Positions 25,889 to 34,202 of a stretch of 64,000 nt of DNA are shown here, in pieces. Below the pieces are notes generated by a model that did no database searches, had not been told where the DNA came from, and saw nothing but the letters and a program-made list of their open reading frames with translations. Position numbers and translations under genes: made by a program. Where the stretch lies: assembly GCF_900142185.1 (NCBI RefSeq), contig NZ_FQZZ01000007.1:142955-206954 (forward strand), given 5' to 3'. Within the stretch, counting starts at the first letter, position 1. Each line of letters begins with the position of its first letter. The DNA is from Lutimaribacter pacificus (lineage in GTDB: Bacteria > Pseudomonadota > Alphaproteobacteria > Rhodobacterales > Rhodobacteraceae).

Positions 25889-27040
25889 TCAGCCAGGCAG
25901 TCCCAGGACGGCCTTGGACAGGATGTTTCTTTGGATTTCGTTCGATCCACCGTAGATCGTGGTAGGTCTGGCCTTGTAGAAGCTCGACAAAACGTCGACG
26001 CTAACATTGCCAACCTGAAGCGGCCCGATGGAGCCGCCATCGGGACCGGCTGCTTCGATCATCAGCTCGGTGATGCGCTGGAAGCATTCAGTCACCCAGA
26101 TCTTCAGCATGGACACATCCGCACCGAGCGTCTCGCCACGTTTGAGCTGATCTGCAAAACGGGCATAAAGCGCGGCATGATCTTCCACATCCAGTGCCGC
26201 TTGGGCAAAGCGGTCACGGAACACCGGATCGTCAAACGCGCCACGGCCACGGGCAAAGCTTTCAAGCTGTCCCAGAGCGTTCTGGGCCAGACTTGGCGAG
26301 CCGATGAAGATGCGCTCGAAGCTCAAAAGCGCCTTGGCCATCGTCCAGCCCTTGTTCAGTTCGCCGACCAGGTTTTCCCGGGGAGTGCGGGCATTGTCGA
26401 AGAACACCTCGCAAAATTCGGTCTCACCCGAAAGGGTGGTGATCGTGCGCACCTCGATCCCCGGCTGATCCATCGGAGCAAGAAGGAAACTGATGCCCTG
26501 CTGTTTCTTCGGCGCATCGGGATCGGTGCGCACCAGCATGAAGATGTGCGTGGCATCATGCGCCATCGTCGTCCAGATCTTCTGGCCGTTAATGACGAAA
26601 TCGTCGCCGTCAATTTCCGCGCGTGTGCGCAGATTGGCAAGATCGGACCCGGCACCGGGCTCGGAATAGCCCTGGCACCAGATGTCCTCGCAGCTCAGAA
26701 TACGTGGCAGCCAATAGTCTTTCTGGTCCTGGGTGCCGAATTTGATGATCAGGGGCCCGACCATCTGCACGCCCATGTCGCGACCGCGATTGACGCCCCA
26801 GCGCTGCTGCTCTTCATAAAAGATCAGCAGCTTAGCAGCGTTTAGGCCCATACCGCCGAATTCAGCGGGCCAGGCTGGCGCAACCCAGCCCTTGGCGTGA
26901 AGCTTGCGGTGCCAATGTTCGATCTCGGCGAACTTCGGTCGGTGCGGCAGGTGGCGCAGCTCTTCGGGATATTCCGCCTCGAAGAACGCGCGCACTTCCT
27001 TGCGGAAATCCGCATCGCTCATTGCGTTCCAGTCGGTCAT
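25889..27040 (-). CDS. Acyl-CoA dehydrogenase, larger partner subunit
   Basis: A 383-residue acyl-CoA dehydrogenase: GWVAPAWPAEFGGMGLNAAK, the FAD motif GYSEPGAGSDLANLRTRA at about 131-148, NGQKIWTTMAHDATHIFMLVRTD and the end YGGSNEIQRNILSKAVLGLPG. The ATG at 27040 overlaps the stop of the preceding dehydrogenase (ATGA), so the two are translationally coupled and probably form one heteromeric enzyme, in the way of FadE-type alpha2-beta2 dehydrogenases. Confidence 0.92.
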   Translation of the reverse strand: MTDWNAMSDADFRKEVRAFFEAEYPEELRHLPHRPKFAEIEHWHRKLHAKGWVAPAWPAEFGGMGLNAAKLLIFYEEQQRWGVNRGRDMGVQMVGPLIIKFGTQDQKDYWLPRILSCEDIWCQGYSEPGAGSDLANLRTRAEIDGDDFVINGQKIWTTMAHDATHIFMLVRTDPDAPKKQQGISFLLAPMDQPGIEVRTITTLSGETEFCEVFFDNARTPRENLVGELNKGWTMAKALLSFERIFIGSPSLAQNALGQLESFARGRGAFDDPVFRDRFAQAALDVEDHAALYARFADQLKRGETLGADVSMLKIWVTECFQRITELMIEAAGPDGGSIGPLQVGNVSVDVLSSFYKARPTTIYGGSNEIQRNILSKAVLGLPG

Positions 27041-28161
27041 TGTGCGGCTCCTTCCTGTTCTCGCGCCTCGAACCAAAGCCGTCTGTGGTAGGCGTCATCG
27101 CCCAGCCAAGCGGACAGAACCAGCGCTCGGTTCAGATAAAGCCCGATGTCGAACTCGTCGGTATAACCGACGGCCCCGTGCAGCTGGATGGCGTCGCGCG
27201 TGATCTTCTTGGCGGCGGTGACCGCGCGAGCCTTGGCCCGGCTGGCAAGCCGCGCCCGGACTTTTGGATCGGTTTCGCTGTCCATCTGCGCAAGCGCCTC
27301 CCGCACTCCGGCCTGCGCGACCTCGCACATCACGTTGAGGTCGACGGCACGGTGCTGGATGACCTGGAATGATCCGATCGGCTTGTCGAACTGCTCCCGC
27401 GTCTTGATGTAGTCGAGCGTGATCTCGAAGGCGCGCTCGCTCACGCCGACAAGCTCGGCCGCGGCAAGCGCCGTTGCATCGGCGACAGCCTCGGCCAGTG
27501 CAGTGAGAACCGCACCGCTGCTGGCCAATTCCGCGGCCGGAGTTCCCGAAAACGAAAGCTCGCCCAGAGAGCTGCCATCCGCCTGCGTCCGCTTGTCGAT
27601 GACAAGCCCCTGCGCGTCTGCCTCAGCCAGAACCAGAACCGGACCATCATCCTGTTCGGCCACGACAAGGAACCCGTGCGAACCGATCGCACCGACGACC
27701 CAGGCCTTGCCACCGGTCAGCTTTCCGTCCGCGTATCGGCAGGTCGCATCGGCAGGCGCCCCGTCGGGGCCGCGTTCCTGCCAGGCAACCGCCAATGAAA
27801 TTTCGCCGCCGATGAGCTGTGCCATCTTCGGATGATCCGGACAAAGGCGGCGCAGAAGGCCGAGGCTCAGACCTATCGTCGACACGACCGGTTCCGGGGC
27901 AAACACACGGCCGACTTCCTCGGCGATGACACCCCCGGCGGCTAGGCCCATGCCAAGCCCGCCCTGATCTTCGGGCACCGCCACGCCGAAAACACCGGCC
28001 TCGGCCAGTTCCCGGACCATCTCCGGATCGAAACCGCCCCCGGCATCACGGAGTTGTCGGGCTCTGTCACTTCCGCCCGCCCGTTCAAACAACGTGCGCA
28101 CGCTCTCGCGCAACAGGCGAAGGTCTTCTTGTTCGCTGGAAAGGAACTCAGTTTGTGTCAT
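27037..28161 (-). CDS. Acyl-CoA dehydrogenase, smaller partner subunit
   Basis: A 374-residue acyl-CoA dehydrogenase-fold protein. The N-terminal part has GVFGVAVPEDQGGLGMGLAA; the C-terminal domain has REQFDKPIGSFQVIQHRAVD and AIQLHGAVGYTDEFDIGLYL. The SEPxxGSD motif is missing and the middle domain is short (GGKAWVVGAIGSHGFLVVAE), as in the second subunit of heteromeric dehydrogenases. It overlaps the upstream maoC gene by 14 bases and the downstream dehydrogenase by 4. Confidence 0.9.
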   Translation of the reverse strand: MTQTEFLSSEQEDLRLLRESVRTLFERAGGSDRARQLRDAGGGFDPEMVRELAEAGVFGVAVPEDQGGLGMGLAAGGVIAEEVGRVFAPEPVVSTIGLSLGLLRRLCPDHPKMAQLIGGEISLAVAWQERGPDGAPADATCRYADGKLTGGKAWVVGAIGSHGFLVVAEQDDGPVLVLAEADAQGLVIDKRTQADGSSLGELSFSGTPAAELASSGAVLTALAEAVADATALAAAELVGVSERAFEITLDYIKTREQFDKPIGSFQVIQHRAVDLNVMCEVAQAGVREALAQMDSETDPKVRARLASRAKARAVTAAKKITRDAIQLHGAVGYTDEFDIGLYLNRALVLSAWLGDDAYHRRLWFEAREQEGAAQ

Positions 28162-28597
28162 TTTGTTTTCGCTGGATCATCACAGGGGTGTCGGTCGAAA
28201 AAACGACCTCGCCCTCGGGGTTTTTGGCGCTGAGCGTATAGTGCAAAACACCTCTGTCGGGCTTGCTTTTTGACGGTGTGACCGAGTTGACCGTCAGTTC
28301 GACATCAAGGGGTTCGTTCGGGTGCACAGGCCGCAGCCAGCGCAAATTGTCAAAGCCCATGCCGCCGATATTGGCAACATCGACCATCATCTCGGTCATG
28401 ACCGGCTTGAACACCTCAAGCATGGTCTGAAAGCCCGAGGCGATCAGGCTGCCATGTATGGCGGTTGCATAGTCTTCATCGGTGTGCAGCCGCTGCGGAT
28501 CCCATTCCTTGGCAAAGGCCTTTATCGAATCCGCGCTCATCGGAGCGCTGCGAAAGCGATAGACTTGGCCCGGCGAGAAGTCTTCCAGATACCTCAA
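28148..28597 (-). CDS. MaoC-like enoyl-CoA hydratase (single hot-dog)
   Basis: A 149-residue MaoC-type hydratase: MRYLEDFSPGQVYRFRSAPM, then the R-hydratase motif AKEWDPQRLHTDEDYA with the expected Asp and His, IHGSLIASGFQTM, and a C-terminal sheet (RWLRPVHPNEPLDVELTV). It should hydrate trans-2-enoyl-CoA to the (R)-3-hydroxyacyl-CoA. Start and stop overlap the neighbouring genes (ATGA with the transglutaminase-like gene), which indicates tight co-translation. Confidence 0.9.
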   Translation of the reverse strand: MRYLEDFSPGQVYRFRSAPMSADSIKAFAKEWDPQRLHTDEDYATAIHGSLIASGFQTMLEVFKPVMTEMMVDVANIGGMGFDNLRWLRPVHPNEPLDVELTVNSVTPSKSKPDRGVLHYTLSAKNPEGEVVFSTDTPVMIQRKQNDTN

Positions 28598-29313
28598 GAG
28601 GCACCCTCCTTTGCGAAACCGTCATCGTATCCGCTCGCATCCTTGGATATCCGGATGCGGTTGAATTCTTCCAGCTTCGGATAGGTTTCCTTGAACGCCA
28701 TCAGGAACTCACCCATCGGCGCGTCGAAATAGAGACCACGGTCGTTCACATATTCCATGTGCCGGTGATTCTGTTCGTCGAACTCATGAAAGAGCGCGTC
28801 GTGATAGCCGTCGAAGACCAGGGGTTTGACCCCGAATCTTTCACACAGTTCCATGTTGAATGCAGGTGTCACCTTGTAGGCCTCATTCCCCAACCACAGC
28901 TGAACATAGCCGTGGTAGATAAAGAGATCGGTCCCCATCAACTCCTGCAACTTGGGTGTATTCAGGTGGTTGCGCACATCCGCGAACCCCAGAGCGGCGG
29001 GGATACCCACAGCACGCAAACAAGCCGCCAGAAGAATTGCCTTGGGAACGCAAAACGCCGCTTCCGCGCCAGCGATACGGCTGGCACGGTAAGAGTCCTC
29101 ATCCAGCGCAAAACAATAGGGATCATAGCGAATATCGTCGCGCACCGCTTCGAACAGGCGGATCGCCTTGTCTCGATTGGTTGCGTCCACAGGAAGATCA
29201 CGCAAAGCCGATGTCACGAAACCCTGCACTTCCACGCTATCGCTTTCCACAAAGCGCGATGGCATGACATAACGCTCAGCTTCAGTCGGCAGGTCATCGT
29301 CAGACTTGTCCAT
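28594..29313 (-). CDS. Transglutaminase-like (papain-fold) protein
   Basis: A 239-residue protein with a transglutaminase-like core. The probable catalytic Cys is in AFCVPKAILLAACLRAVGIPA-type context (about residue 91), followed by a His in FIYHGYVQLWLGNEAYKV and an acidic residue further on. Bacterial members can be peptidases, amidases or transacylases. It is the first gene of an operon of MaoC, two dehydrogenases, crotonase and a ligase-like gene, directly behind the palindrome TCTAACAAATGTTAGA. Its role in CoA-ester catabolism is unknown; hydrolysis of an amide conjugate such as an amino-acid conjugate is one possibility. Confidence 0.85.
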   Translation of the reverse strand: MDKSDDDLPTEAERYVMPSRFVESDSVEVQGFVTSALRDLPVDATNRDKAIRLFEAVRDDIRYDPYCFALDEDSYRASRIAGAEAAFCVPKAILLAACLRAVGIPAALGFADVRNHLNTPKLQELMGTDLFIYHGYVQLWLGNEAYKVTPAFNMELCERFGVKPLVFDGYHDALFHEFDEQNHRHMEYVNDRGLYFDAPMGEFLMAFKETYPKLEEFNRIRISKDASGYDDGFAKEGAS

Positions 29314-29327
29314 TGGCCCCCCCTTTT

Positions 29328-29343
29328 TCTAACAAATGTTAGA
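29328..29343. promoter_or_regulatory. TCTAAC-N4-GTTAGA operator, transglutaminase operon
   Basis: TCTAACAAATGTTAGA, an inverted repeat with perfect 6-bp arms, lies 15 bases before the transglutaminase-like start codon. The same arms recur at 32989, 36590 (one arm degenerate) and 49192. It is a likely TetR-type operator overlapping the promoter or the start of transcription. Confidence 0.75.
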
Positions 29344-29375
29344 TTACCGATTCAAATCCTGCCCGTCAACGGGAT

Positions 29376-30512
29376 TTACTCTGTTTTCGGTTGGTCCACG
29401 CCATAACGCGGATTGTCTTCGCCCAGAGTGGCTGCAACTCCGACCGAATTTCCGGAAGAACGGAACTCCGGGGCAATTGGCAGCGGCAAAGCGGGCGCGT
29501 CCCGGCCGGAGATTTTTACGGTCCGCCCGAACACGTCACGCGCTTTGAAATGCGGGTCACGCGCCGCCTCGGCGGGCGTCTTCACGACCGAACAGCAGCA
29601 ATCTGCCGCAGCCAGCAAAGGCTCCCAATGGGTCGAGGGGTGTTCCCTCAGACGACGTGCAACCTCTGCGGCACAGGCATTTGGATCGGACCAGTCATCG
29701 CGAAGGGCCACAGGCAAACCAATGACATCGCAGAACGACTGCCAGAACTTTTCTTCCAACGCGCCGACGGCGATCTGACGCCCGTCCGCAGCCGTATAAA
29801 GCCGATACCGGGCCAGGCCACCCGTCAGACGGCTGCCACCGCTTTCGATGTTCTGCCCGGCAATCACACCTTCGGCATGGGCCCAATAGGCAAAGGCGAA
29901 CGCCCCCTCGGCCATTGCGATATCCAGATGCGTCCCCTGCCCGCTTGCCTGCCGCGCAATCAGGGCCAGCAGGATATTCATCACCGCAGGATAGGTTCCG
30001 CCTCCGATATCGGCGACCAGCCCGAACGGGGCTGTTGGCTGGTCATCCGGTCCGCGACTGAGCGACAGGATACCCGCATCACCGACGTAGTTGAGATCGT
30101 GGCCGGCGGCGCTGGCCTTTGGTCCGGTCTGGCCATAGCCGGTGATCGAACAATAGATGAGACCGGGATTGATCTTTCGCACCGCTTCATAACCAAGCCC
30201 CAGCCGGTCCATCACGCCGGGACGAAACTGCTCTACCAGAACATCGGCCTTCTCGATCAAGGGGCGCAGACGTTCCACTGCGCCCCTTGACTTGAGGTCG
30301 ATGGCCACCGATCGCTTGCCGTGGTTCAACACAGCAAATCCGATGCTCTCTCCGTCGATCTTTGGCTCCGTGTGGCGCGCGTCCTCGCCGGCTCCGGGCC
30401 GTTCGAACTTGATCACTTCGGCGCCAGCCTCGGACAGCATGAGCGTCGCCATCGGACCGGGAAGAAGTGTGCTGAAATCCAGCACCAGGATATCCTTGAG
30501 CGGTTGAGCCAT
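29376..30512 (-). CDS. CaiB/BaiF CoA-transferase (2-methylacyl-CoA racemase-like)
   Basis: A 378-residue class III CoA-transferase-fold protein. It opens with LKDILVLDFSTLLPGPMATL, then GAEVIKFERPGAGEDARH, NHGKRSVAIDLKS, EQFRPGVMDRLGLGYEAV, and GLVADIGGGTYPAVM with the catalytic Asp. The series FRPGVMxRLGLGY and the later HDLNYVGDAGILSL resemble alpha-methylacyl-CoA racemases. The ATG at 30512 is chosen over an in-frame TTG at 30530. It ends the DUF35-thiolase-maoC-caiB operon and would invert 2-methyl stereocentres so that the dehydrogenases can act. Confidence 0.9.
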   Translation of the reverse strand: MAQPLKDILVLDFSTLLPGPMATLMLSEAGAEVIKFERPGAGEDARHTEPKIDGESIGFAVLNHGKRSVAIDLKSRGAVERLRPLIEKADVLVEQFRPGVMDRLGLGYEAVRKINPGLIYCSITGYGQTGPKASAAGHDLNYVGDAGILSLSRGPDDQPTAPFGLVADIGGGTYPAVMNILLALIARQASGQGTHLDIAMAEGAFAFAYWAHAEGVIAGQNIESGGSRLTGGLARYRLYTAADGRQIAVGALEEKFWQSFCDVIGLPVALRDDWSDPNACAAEVARRLREHPSTHWEPLLAAADCCCSVVKTPAEAARDPHFKARDVFGRTVKISGRDAPALPLPIAPEFRSSGNSVGVAATLGEDNPRYGVDQPKTE

Positions 30513-30522
30513 CTTCACTGCC

Positions 30523-31380
30523 TCAGGCAAAGCGCGCCGCGCCGTTGTTCAGAACAACCACGTCGCGTGCAGGAATAGACGCTCGAAACCGGGCCTCGCC
30601 GTCCTCTTCCCAGATTTCGAACCGCACGGTTTCGCCGGGATAGACCGGAGCCGAGAACCGAACATCCAGACCGACAAGCCGGGCAGAATCATAGTCCAGC
30701 AACGTCTTGAGAATCGCCCGGGCGGCCAGACCATAGGTCGCCAAACCGTGCAGGATCGGGCGGTCGAACCCGACCGACCGCGCGACATCGGGGTCGGCAT
30801 GCAGCGGGTTCATGTCGCCGCTGAGCCGGTAGATCAGCGCCTGGCGCGGAAGCGTCTCGATATCACATATGTGATCGGGCACCCGGTCCGGCAGCACCGC
30901 CGGCGTCGGGCCGGGCCTGTTCTCGCCGCCGAATCCGCCGTCGCCCCGGGCGAAGGCCGACATCGCGACGCGTGCCAGCTTGTCGCCGCTGTCCGCGTCG
31001 ATGATCTCGCGGCTTTGATAGATCACAGCGCCCTTGCCCTCGCCCTTGTCCGAGATGAAGTCGATCTGGCTGCGGCCGACAATCCGGCCATGTGTCGGCA
31101 GCGGCTTGTAGATGTCGAGCCACTGTTCTCCGTGCAGCACTTTTTGCCAGTTTACGCCGGTCTTGGGATCGCGCAGCCAGAAGCCGGGATACCCCAAAAT
31201 GACCGCCATCGAGGGAACCGCCTTCAGACCGTCCTCATAGACAAAGGCCAGTTCTTTCTTGTCTGTCGGATCTTCGCCGAACCCCAGCCCGAGTGCGTAA
31301 AGGATGGTATCCCGCTCGGTCAGAGTCTGCTTGATCTCTTCGAAATCCCAATTCGAAAGTGCTTCGAAATCCAGTGGCAT
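30523..31380 (-). CDS. Double hot-dog MaoC-type 2-enoyl-CoA hydratase
   Basis: A 285-residue protein with two hot-dog repeats, the layout of the hydratase-2 domain of peroxisomal multifunctional enzyme 2. The N-terminal repeat (YALGLGFGEDPTDKKELAFV) lacks active-site residues. The C-terminal repeat has YRLSGDMNPLHADPDVA with the Asp/His pair, then GFDRPILHGLATYG. It should form (R)-3-hydroxyacyl-CoA from 2-enoyl-CoA, including bulky or methyl-branched substrates. It sits between the thiolase-like gene and the racemase-like gene. Confidence 0.92.
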   Translation of the reverse strand: MPLDFEALSNWDFEEIKQTLTERDTILYALGLGFGEDPTDKKELAFVYEDGLKAVPSMAVILGYPGFWLRDPKTGVNWQKVLHGEQWLDIYKPLPTHGRIVGRSQIDFISDKGEGKGAVIYQSREIIDADSGDKLARVAMSAFARGDGGFGGENRPGPTPAVLPDRVPDHICDIETLPRQALIYRLSGDMNPLHADPDVARSVGFDRPILHGLATYGLAARAILKTLLDYDSARLVGLDVRFSAPVYPGETVRFEIWEEDGEARFRASIPARDVVVLNNGAARFA

Positions 31381-31403
31381 GATCTTTCCTCCCTTAGTTG
31401 CCG

Positions 31404-32555
31404 TCAGAGCGTGTTTTGCGATCCAAGTATGGCCGTGACCTGACTGGACAGCACACCGCCGTTGCCATGCGCCAGCGCCAGATCAATATCCTTCAACTGA
31501 ATGCCCGGCGCGTCGCCACGGATCTGACGAGCAGCCTCGATCACTGTGAAGATACCGTACATCCCGGGGTGCACACAGGACAGGCCTCCGCCATTCGTGT
31601 TCACCGGCAAGGCCCCGCCAGGCGCGATGCGCCCGCCCTGGACAAAGGCCCCGCCATCGCCCTTGGCGCAGAACCCCAGATCTTCAAGAAACAGGATGGT
31701 ATTGATGGTGAAGGCATCATAGAGCTCGACCGCCTGGATATCCGCAGGGGTCACGCCGGCCGTCGCAAAGGCGCGCGCGCCCGAGTCGCGGGCTGCGGTC
31801 ACGGTGAAATCCTTCATCTGCGAAATCTGCCGGTGCGAGCTTGCCGCAGCACTGCCCAGCACATAGACAGGCGCCTTCGGGAAATCCCGGGCGCGGTCCG
31901 CGCGGACCATTACGATCGCGCCGCCGCCGTCGGTGACAAGACAACAGTCGCGCACGGTCAATGGATCGCCCACCATGCGCGCACCCAACACGTCCTCGCG
32001 GGTCAGCGGGCCGCGCTCGAACGCTTCGGGGTTGTGCTGCGCCCAGGCCCGCGCAGCAACGGCCACGTCGGCCAGCTGTTCGCGGGTGGTGCCATATTCA
32101 TGCATGTGCCGCGCCGCCGCCATCGCATAGGCCGAGATCGGATAGCGCGGATTATACGGCGCCTCGTAGGCCGGCGGACGTGAAGCGGTCACGAGTCTGC
32201 CCGACGCGGTGCGCTGGTTGGAGCCATAAACAATCAGCGCGACATCACACAGACCGGCGTCCAGCGCCATGGTCGCGGACGTCAGGTAGTTTACGAAAGA
32301 CGAACCGCCCGACATCGTGCCATCAATGAAACGGGGCTGGATGCCCAGATACTCCGCCGCCATAAGCGCCGGCATGCTGTCTTCCATCATGGTGCAAAAC
32401 AGCCCGTCGACGTCGGACAGTTTCAGCCCGGCATCGCCAAGCGCCGCAAGCGCAGATTGCGCCATGACATCATAGGCCGTCAGGCCATGGGCTTCTCCGA
32501 AACCGGCATGACCGGTACCTACGATGGCGGATTTCCCCCGAAGTTCAGTGGTCAT
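31404..32555 (-). CDS. Thiolase-like protein of the SCP-x/Ltp2 type without the canonical nucleophile
   Basis: A 383-residue paralogue of the protein at 13173-14318, with the same YDAFTINTILFLEDLGFC, GGLSCVHPGMYGIF and HGNGGVLSSQ blocks and the same stretch VYGSNQRTASGRLVTA. At the nucleophile position it reads DGTMSGGSSFVNYL, again without Cys. With the DUF35 gene three bases upstream it forms a second thiolase-like/OB-fold pair. A retro-aldolase or similar cleavage of a 3-hydroxyacyl-CoA is more likely than thiolysis, by analogy with DUF35-dependent aldolases. Confidence 0.88.
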   Translation of the reverse strand: MTTELRGKSAIVGTGHAGFGEAHGLTAYDVMAQSALAALGDAGLKLSDVDGLFCTMMEDSMPALMAAEYLGIQPRFIDGTMSGGSSFVNYLTSATMALDAGLCDVALIVYGSNQRTASGRLVTASRPPAYEAPYNPRYPISAYAMAAARHMHEYGTTREQLADVAVAARAWAQHNPEAFERGPLTREDVLGARMVGDPLTVRDCCLVTDGGGAIVMVRADRARDFPKAPVYVLGSAAASSHRQISQMKDFTVTAARDSGARAFATAGVTPADIQAVELYDAFTINTILFLEDLGFCAKGDGGAFVQGGRIAPGGALPVNTNGGGLSCVHPGMYGIFTVIEAARQIRGDAPGIQLKDIDLALAHGNGGVLSSQVTAILGSQNTL

Positions 32556-32558
32556 GGC

Positions 32559-32936
32559 TTATCCCTCCGACGGCTTGAAAAGCACGGCCGGAACACCCTC
32601 GGCCTCGCCCACGAAGGCGGTTACCGGCATGTCGATGGCGACCTCACCCGGAGCAATGCCCTCGACCCGGCTCATCATCCGGACACCCTCATCCAGCTCG
32701 ACGACGCATACGTTGTAATCGCCGCCCCGTTCGGGCTTTCGGCGCACAACTGTTGTGGTGTGGACCCGTCCCTTGCCGCTAGCCTTCTTCCAAGAAATCG
32801 CGCTGCCATGACAATGGGGACACAGGACTCTCGGGAAAAAGTGATATCCCCCGCAGTCGTCGCACTTGGGCAGCAGGATCTCTCCCTCTGCCAGCGCGCG
32901 TTGGAAAAACTGGTCTGGTCGTTTGGCGTCCTGCAC
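32559..32936 (-). CDS. Zn-ribbon OB-fold (DUF35) protein
   Basis: A 125-residue DUF35-type acyl-CoA-binding protein: a zinc ribbon with CDDCG and CPHCHG (four Cys at about residues 24-42), then an OB fold with GKGRVHTTTVVRRKPERGG and GVRMMSRVEGI. It closely resembles the protein at 12781-13176. First gene of a leftward operon with the thiolase-like gene, it stands behind the perfect palindrome at 32989-33004. It probably anchors the CoA substrate for the thiolase-like partner. Confidence 0.9.
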   Translation of the reverse strand: MQDAKRPDQFFQRALAEGEILLPKCDDCGGYHFFPRVLCPHCHGSAISWKKASGKGRVHTTTVVRRKPERGGDYNVCVVELDEGVRMMSRVEGIAPGEVAIDMPVTAFVGEAEGVPAVLFKPSEG

Positions 32937-32988
32937 CGGCGTTCTCCTTCAAGCGATCCAGTCTTTGTCTAATCGTATTGATTATGTT

Positions 32989-33004
32989 TCTAACAATTGT
33001 TAGA
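32989..33004. promoter_or_regulatory. TCTAACAATTGTTAGA operator between divergent operons
   Basis: A perfect 16-bp palindrome midway between the leftward DUF35 operon and the rightward CoA-transferase genes, so it can control both. It has the same arms (TCTAAC/GTTAGA) as the sites at 29328 and 49192. The regulator, probably of TetR type, is not in this window. Confidence 0.8.
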
Positions 33005-33040
33005 TTTAGTCAACCTTTCAGGATCAATTGAGAGAAACTC

Positions 33041-34186
33041 ATGCCAGGTTCAGATTTAGCCCCCCTTTCCGGCAAACTCGTCGTTGCGCTGGAACAGGCA
33101 GTCGCCGCGCCTTTTTGCTCCTCGCGGCTGGCCGATGCCGGCGCGCGTGTGATCAAGATCGAACGCAAGGGAGCCGGCGATTTCGCCCGCGCCTACGATA
33201 CCGCCGCCAACGGTGAAAGCGCCTATTTCACATGGCTGAACCGAGGCAAAGAATCGGTCGCCTTGGACATTAAAGCCGACGAAGACCGTGAAATCCTGCT
33301 CAGGATGCTGGAAAACGCGGATGTGTTTATTCAGAACCTGCTGCCCGGCGCGCTGGCCAAGCTCGGGCTCGATTCCGCAAGTCTGCGAGAGAGGTTTCCG
33401 CGTCTGGTGACCTGCGACATCACCGGCTACGGAGAGGACGGCCCGATGCGCAACGCCAAGGCCTATGATCTTCTGGTGCAATGCGAAAGCGGCCTGGCAT
33501 CGGTGACCGGCACGCCGGATGGACCGGGGCGGGTCGGCGTGTCGGTCTGCGATATCGCCACCGGCATGACAGCCCATGCCGGGATCTGCGAAGCGCTGGT
33601 CGGGCGTGATCGAACCGGCAAGGGCAGCGGCCTCTCGGTGGCCATGTTCGACGTCATGGCGGACTGGATGGCGGTTCCGCTTCTTTTTCACGACTATGCC
33701 AATCAGCCCACGCCCAGAACCGGGCTTGGTCACTCTGTCATATGCCCCTACGGCGCATTCCACTGCCGAGGCGGTGAACAGGTCGTCATCTCGGTCCAGA
33801 ACAGCCGCGAATGGAACCGGTTCTGCGTACAGATTCTCGGCGACCCGGCCTTGGCCGATGATCCGCGATTCCATGATAATTCAGCCAGGATCGCGCACAA
33901 ATCGGAACTCGAAGAGCTTATCAAGACCGTGTTCGGCGCGCACGAACGTGCCGAATTGTTGAAGCTGCTCGATGGCGCGGGCATTGCATCGGCGGCGGTG
34001 AACGACGTTGCCGCGCTGTCGGATCACCCGCAACTTGATCGGGCGACCATCGGCACGCCCTCGGGACCTGTCAGCATCGCAATGCCCCCGATACGACGCG
34101 GCAGCACCGAAGCCGCGATCGGACCGTCCCCCGCATTGGACGCCGATGGAGCGGCCATTCGCGCGGAATTCGGTTCTCGTTCCTAG
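33041..34186 (+). CDS. CaiB/BaiF class III CoA-transferase
   Basis: A 381-residue class III CoA-transferase: SGKLVVALEQAVAAPFCSSR at the N-terminus, DAGARVIKIERKGAGDFARA, NRGKESVALDIKADED, FIQNLLPGALAKLGLD, and GVSVCDIATGMTAHAGI with the catalytic Asp. A second gene of the same family follows after 16 bases. The two share the divergent promoter region with the operator at 32989. It may transfer CoA from a cellular donor to the incoming acid or exchange it between intermediates. Confidence 0.92.
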   Translation: MPGSDLAPLSGKLVVALEQAVAAPFCSSRLADAGARVIKIERKGAGDFARAYDTAANGESAYFTWLNRGKESVALDIKADEDREILLRMLENADVFIQNLLPGALAKLGLDSASLRERFPRLVTCDITGYGEDGPMRNAKAYDLLVQCESGLASVTGTPDGPGRVGVSVCDIATGMTAHAGICEALVGRDRTGKGSGLSVAMFDVMADWMAVPLLFHDYANQPTPRTGLGHSVICPYGAFHCRGGEQVVISVQNSREWNRFCVQILGDPALADDPRFHDNSARIAHKSELEELIKTVFGAHERAELLKLLDGAGIASAAVNDVAALSDHPQLDRATIGTPSGPVSIAMPPIRRGSTEAAIGPSPALDADGAAIRAEFGSRS

Positions 34187-34202
34187 AACAGGAAATCAAC
34201 CC

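Noticed and set aside
30864..30873. Third CACATATGTG palindrome
   Set aside because: It lies inside the double hot-dog hydratase gene and encodes conserved-looking protein sequence, so it is probably chance.
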